Source: Bryobacterales bacterium (GTDB lineage: Bacteria > Acidobacteriota > Terriglobia > Bryobacterales > Bryobacteraceae). From it: 6,966 nt of DNA. How positions within the stretch are numbered: the first letter of the stretch is position 1; every line of letters starts with the position of its first letter. Shown here in pieces: positions 5,391 through 6,966 of the stretch. Position numbers and translations under genes: made by a program. The notes under the pieces were generated by a model. The model saw only the letters and a program-made list of their open reading frames with translations. It did not search any database and had not been told where the DNA came from. The stretch is from positions 1-6,966 of the forward strand of contig JALOKO010000206.1 in NCBI GenBank assembly GCA_025456495.1, given 5' to 3'.

Positions 5391-6966
5391 GTGCATACGT
5401 TCCATCTTCTTCAGCCTGACCAGGATCTGCAGTGCTATTTTGAGCAGCCCAGCGCCATCGCCGCAATGAGCGATGCCACGCCTTCCTCGTTCCGCGTAAG
5501 CGGTGAGTGGCGCCAGCAGTTCGACTGGTGCGTTATCGAATGGAATCGAGACAATCCCATCGATCACCCCCTCTGGCGGAATCTTCCAAACGGCGATCTA
5601 TCCGGCATCACGCTCAGCTACGACGAGCGTCGCCATACCTGCATTCCGATGGACTCCACGCTTTTCCCCACCGTGGAGTGGGACCAATTGCGCGTGTGGA
5701 CGGAACACCAGGGAATTCAACGCTTCCATAAGGTTCCGCTGCTTCCGCGCGCCACCGCGCTTGAGGGCAGCTACGTTCCAGCGACGTGCAGCTTCACGTT
5801 GACTGGCACACCCGCGACCGGCGACTTTATCGGGCTCTCCTGGCACACCGAACATCGCACCCACCAAACCTTCGCAAACGAAACCGCCGAGACCGTGGTG
5901 CAGGCACTCGCCGACGCATTCAACAGCTTTCCGGCGGGCATCGAAGCGGTCGCCAACGGCCGTACCCTTCAGCTCTACTATGTGGGTCTCCCAAGCAGCC
6001 CGGGCTATCGGCCACCAGGCGCCAACGGAAATCGAGTAGGCGTCTACAGCTACGTCAAGGGAACGGGAACGCTGGTTTGGGATGCACCCTATGCCGTCTT
6101 TCAGGATGGCGCCAGCCCAACCCGGTGGCGCGTCCATCTGCCCTTCGCCTCCCTGCTTGACCATCAGGGACACACGATTGACTGGGCGCACGTTCGCAAA
6201 CTGCGTTGGACCTACGCCGCGCCCGTAAGCATGGGCGCCTTTCAACGCCAGGAGTTTCTGGTGGAAGTGGACAACTGGCAAGTGGCTGGACCCGGTCTCC
6301 TCCATTCCTTTGCTGGCCCGGGAAGCCGCCGCCTGGAGGACGACCTGGATGCACTGGACTACCACGGGCTGTGGCATTTCGCCAAGGGCAACTACTCCGG
6401 TGGCAGCATTCATTGGACTCAGGAAGAAAACGCTGAGGTCGTCTGCCGGTACACCCATCCGCTGCCTCACGAGCTCTTCCTTGGCGCTCGTTCGCTTTCG
6501 ATTGGTGGTTCGGTTTCCATCACCATCGACGGCGGTGCGCCTCTCACTGAATCCTTCTATATGGCCGGAGAGGATACCCTCGTACGTCGGCACTTGCTTT
6601 CCATGGCGCCAGGCACACATGAGATCCGCCTTCGTAAGGCTGCCGATGGAAGCGCCTTCTATTTCGACTTCCTGGAAATTGCACATCCGGAGTCATCGTT
6701 TACCCCTCTTCCACTCGACCCACAACTCAGCTTGTCTACTGACTGGGATACAGACCACAGCCTGACAATTCCGCCTGAGCGCACTCTGGCTCAGGTGGTT
6801 CGTCTTGGCTTCGGTGGAAGGCTCAATCACTATGTGGGCGCCATGTGGTTCTATCAAATGACCACAAAGGACTATACGTATGCGTTGGGATCAGTTACCT
6901 TCGCTGGCGATCCCGTGTTTGGCGCAACTACTGAGATTCGGATTGGCAATACGGATTACGGGCCGG
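5391..6966 (+). CDS. Large beta-rich tail protein, probable fibre/receptor-binding component (3' partial)
   Basis: The frame is open from GTG 5391 to the last base, with 525 complete codons and no stop. No signal peptide or membrane segment is seen. Residues 1-125 form a distinctive N-terminal domain (MHTFHLLQPDQDLQCYF, GEWRQQFDW 38-46, NLPNGDLSGITLSY 64-77). Residues ~132-200 resemble a recurrent phage fibre insert of the type 'GD.I.L...TVVQALADAFN...AVANGRTLQLYY'. Residues ~200-330 are beta-rich with many Trp and Tyr. Residues ~335-432 look like a jelly-roll or Ig-like sandwich: YSGGSIHW, SIGGSVSITIDGG, then GTHEIRL and FYFDFLEI. A conserved-looking block follows, with DWDTDHS (451-457), PPER and LNHYVGAMWFY (478-488). 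From memory similar proteins occur in Acidobacteriota prophage-like loci, without assigned function. Its position after the hub fits a fibre or adhesin. A hydrolase domain could lie beyond the window, but no catalytic motif is visible. Function is unassigned. Confidence 0.7.
   Translation, partial: MHTFHLLQPDQDLQCYFEQPSAIAAMSDATPSSFRVSGEWRQQFDWCVIEWNRDNPIDHPLWRNLPNGDLSGITLSYDERRHTCIPMDSTLFPTVEWDQLRVWTEHQGIQRFHKVPLLPRATALEGSYVPATCSFTLTGTPATGDFIGLSWHTEHRTHQTFANETAETVVQALADAFNSFPAGIEAVANGRTLQLYYVGLPSSPGYRPPGANGNRVGVYSYVKGTGTLVWDAPYAVFQDGASPTRWRVHLPFASLLDHQGHTIDWAHVRKLRWTYAAPVSMGAFQRQEFLVEVDNWQVAGPGLLHSFAGPGSRRLEDDLDALDYHGLWHFAKGNYSGGSIHWTQEENAEVVCRYTHPLPHELFLGARSLSIGGSVSITIDGGAPLTESFYMAGEDTLVRRHLLSMAPGTHEIRLRKAADGSAFYFDFLEIAHPESSFTPLPLDPQLSLSTDWDTDHSLTIPPERTLAQVVRLGFGGRLNHYVGAMWFYQMTTKDYTYALGSVTFAGDPVFGATTEIRIGNTDYGP

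Noticed and set aside
5598..6686. 362-codon open frame on the minus strand
   Set aside because: It lies wholly within the last + strand gene, whose frame has a strong SD, recognisable phage-type modules and no stop. The antisense product has no motif I recognise and is rich in residues typical of GC-driven shadow frames.
1..6966. CRISPR array, tRNA, insertion sequence or defence system
   Set aside because: No spaced direct repeats, cloverleaf, transposase motifs or nuclease/NTPase motifs were seen. The window is almost entirely tail structural genes.

Overview
The window is a compact tail-tip segment of a tailed-phage genome or prophage, with siphovirus (lambda-like) gene order. All five genes are on the + strand. 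They are packed with an ATGA overlap and gaps of 2, 5 and 14 bases, and there is no RNA gene, integrase, transposase or CRISPR array. GC content is roughly 60% by eye. The host cannot be fixed from the sequence. From memory, the last gene and the style of the tail proteins resemble prophage-type loci of Acidobacteriota (Terriglobus/Granulicella type), but this is a weak inference.

Layout: (1) bases 1-273 are the 3' end of a gene whose C-terminus looks like the end of a tape-measure protein. (2) Bases 276-644 encode a 122-residue minor tail protein of lambda gpM/DUF2460 style. (3) Bases 641-1441 encode a 266-residue protein whose first ~90 residues are a paralogue of the preceding protein (about 24 of 78 ungapped positions identical by hand count), fused to a jelly-roll, carbohydrate-binding-like module. 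(4) Bases 1447-5376 encode a 1309-residue tail-tip protein. Its N-terminus looks like lambda gpL (four cysteines plus FGGF), its middle is a gpJ-type hub, and its C-terminal half is a string of beta domains. (5) Base 5391 to the window end is an open-ended gene, at least 525 codons, starting at GTG behind a strong Shine-Dalgarno. It encodes a beta-rich, fibre- or receptor-binding-like protein.

The order tape measure - M-like - M-like/CBM - L/J fusion - fibre-like follows the lambda tail order H-M-L-K-I-J. Separate K (NlpC/P60 peptidase) and I genes are absent, and L and J are apparently merged. The expected joint function is assembly of the distal tail tip at the end of the tail tube, the central hub that opens during infection, and surface-binding modules carried on it. 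The most unusual features are the L-J fusion, the duplicated M-like domain with a binding module, and the large last gene.
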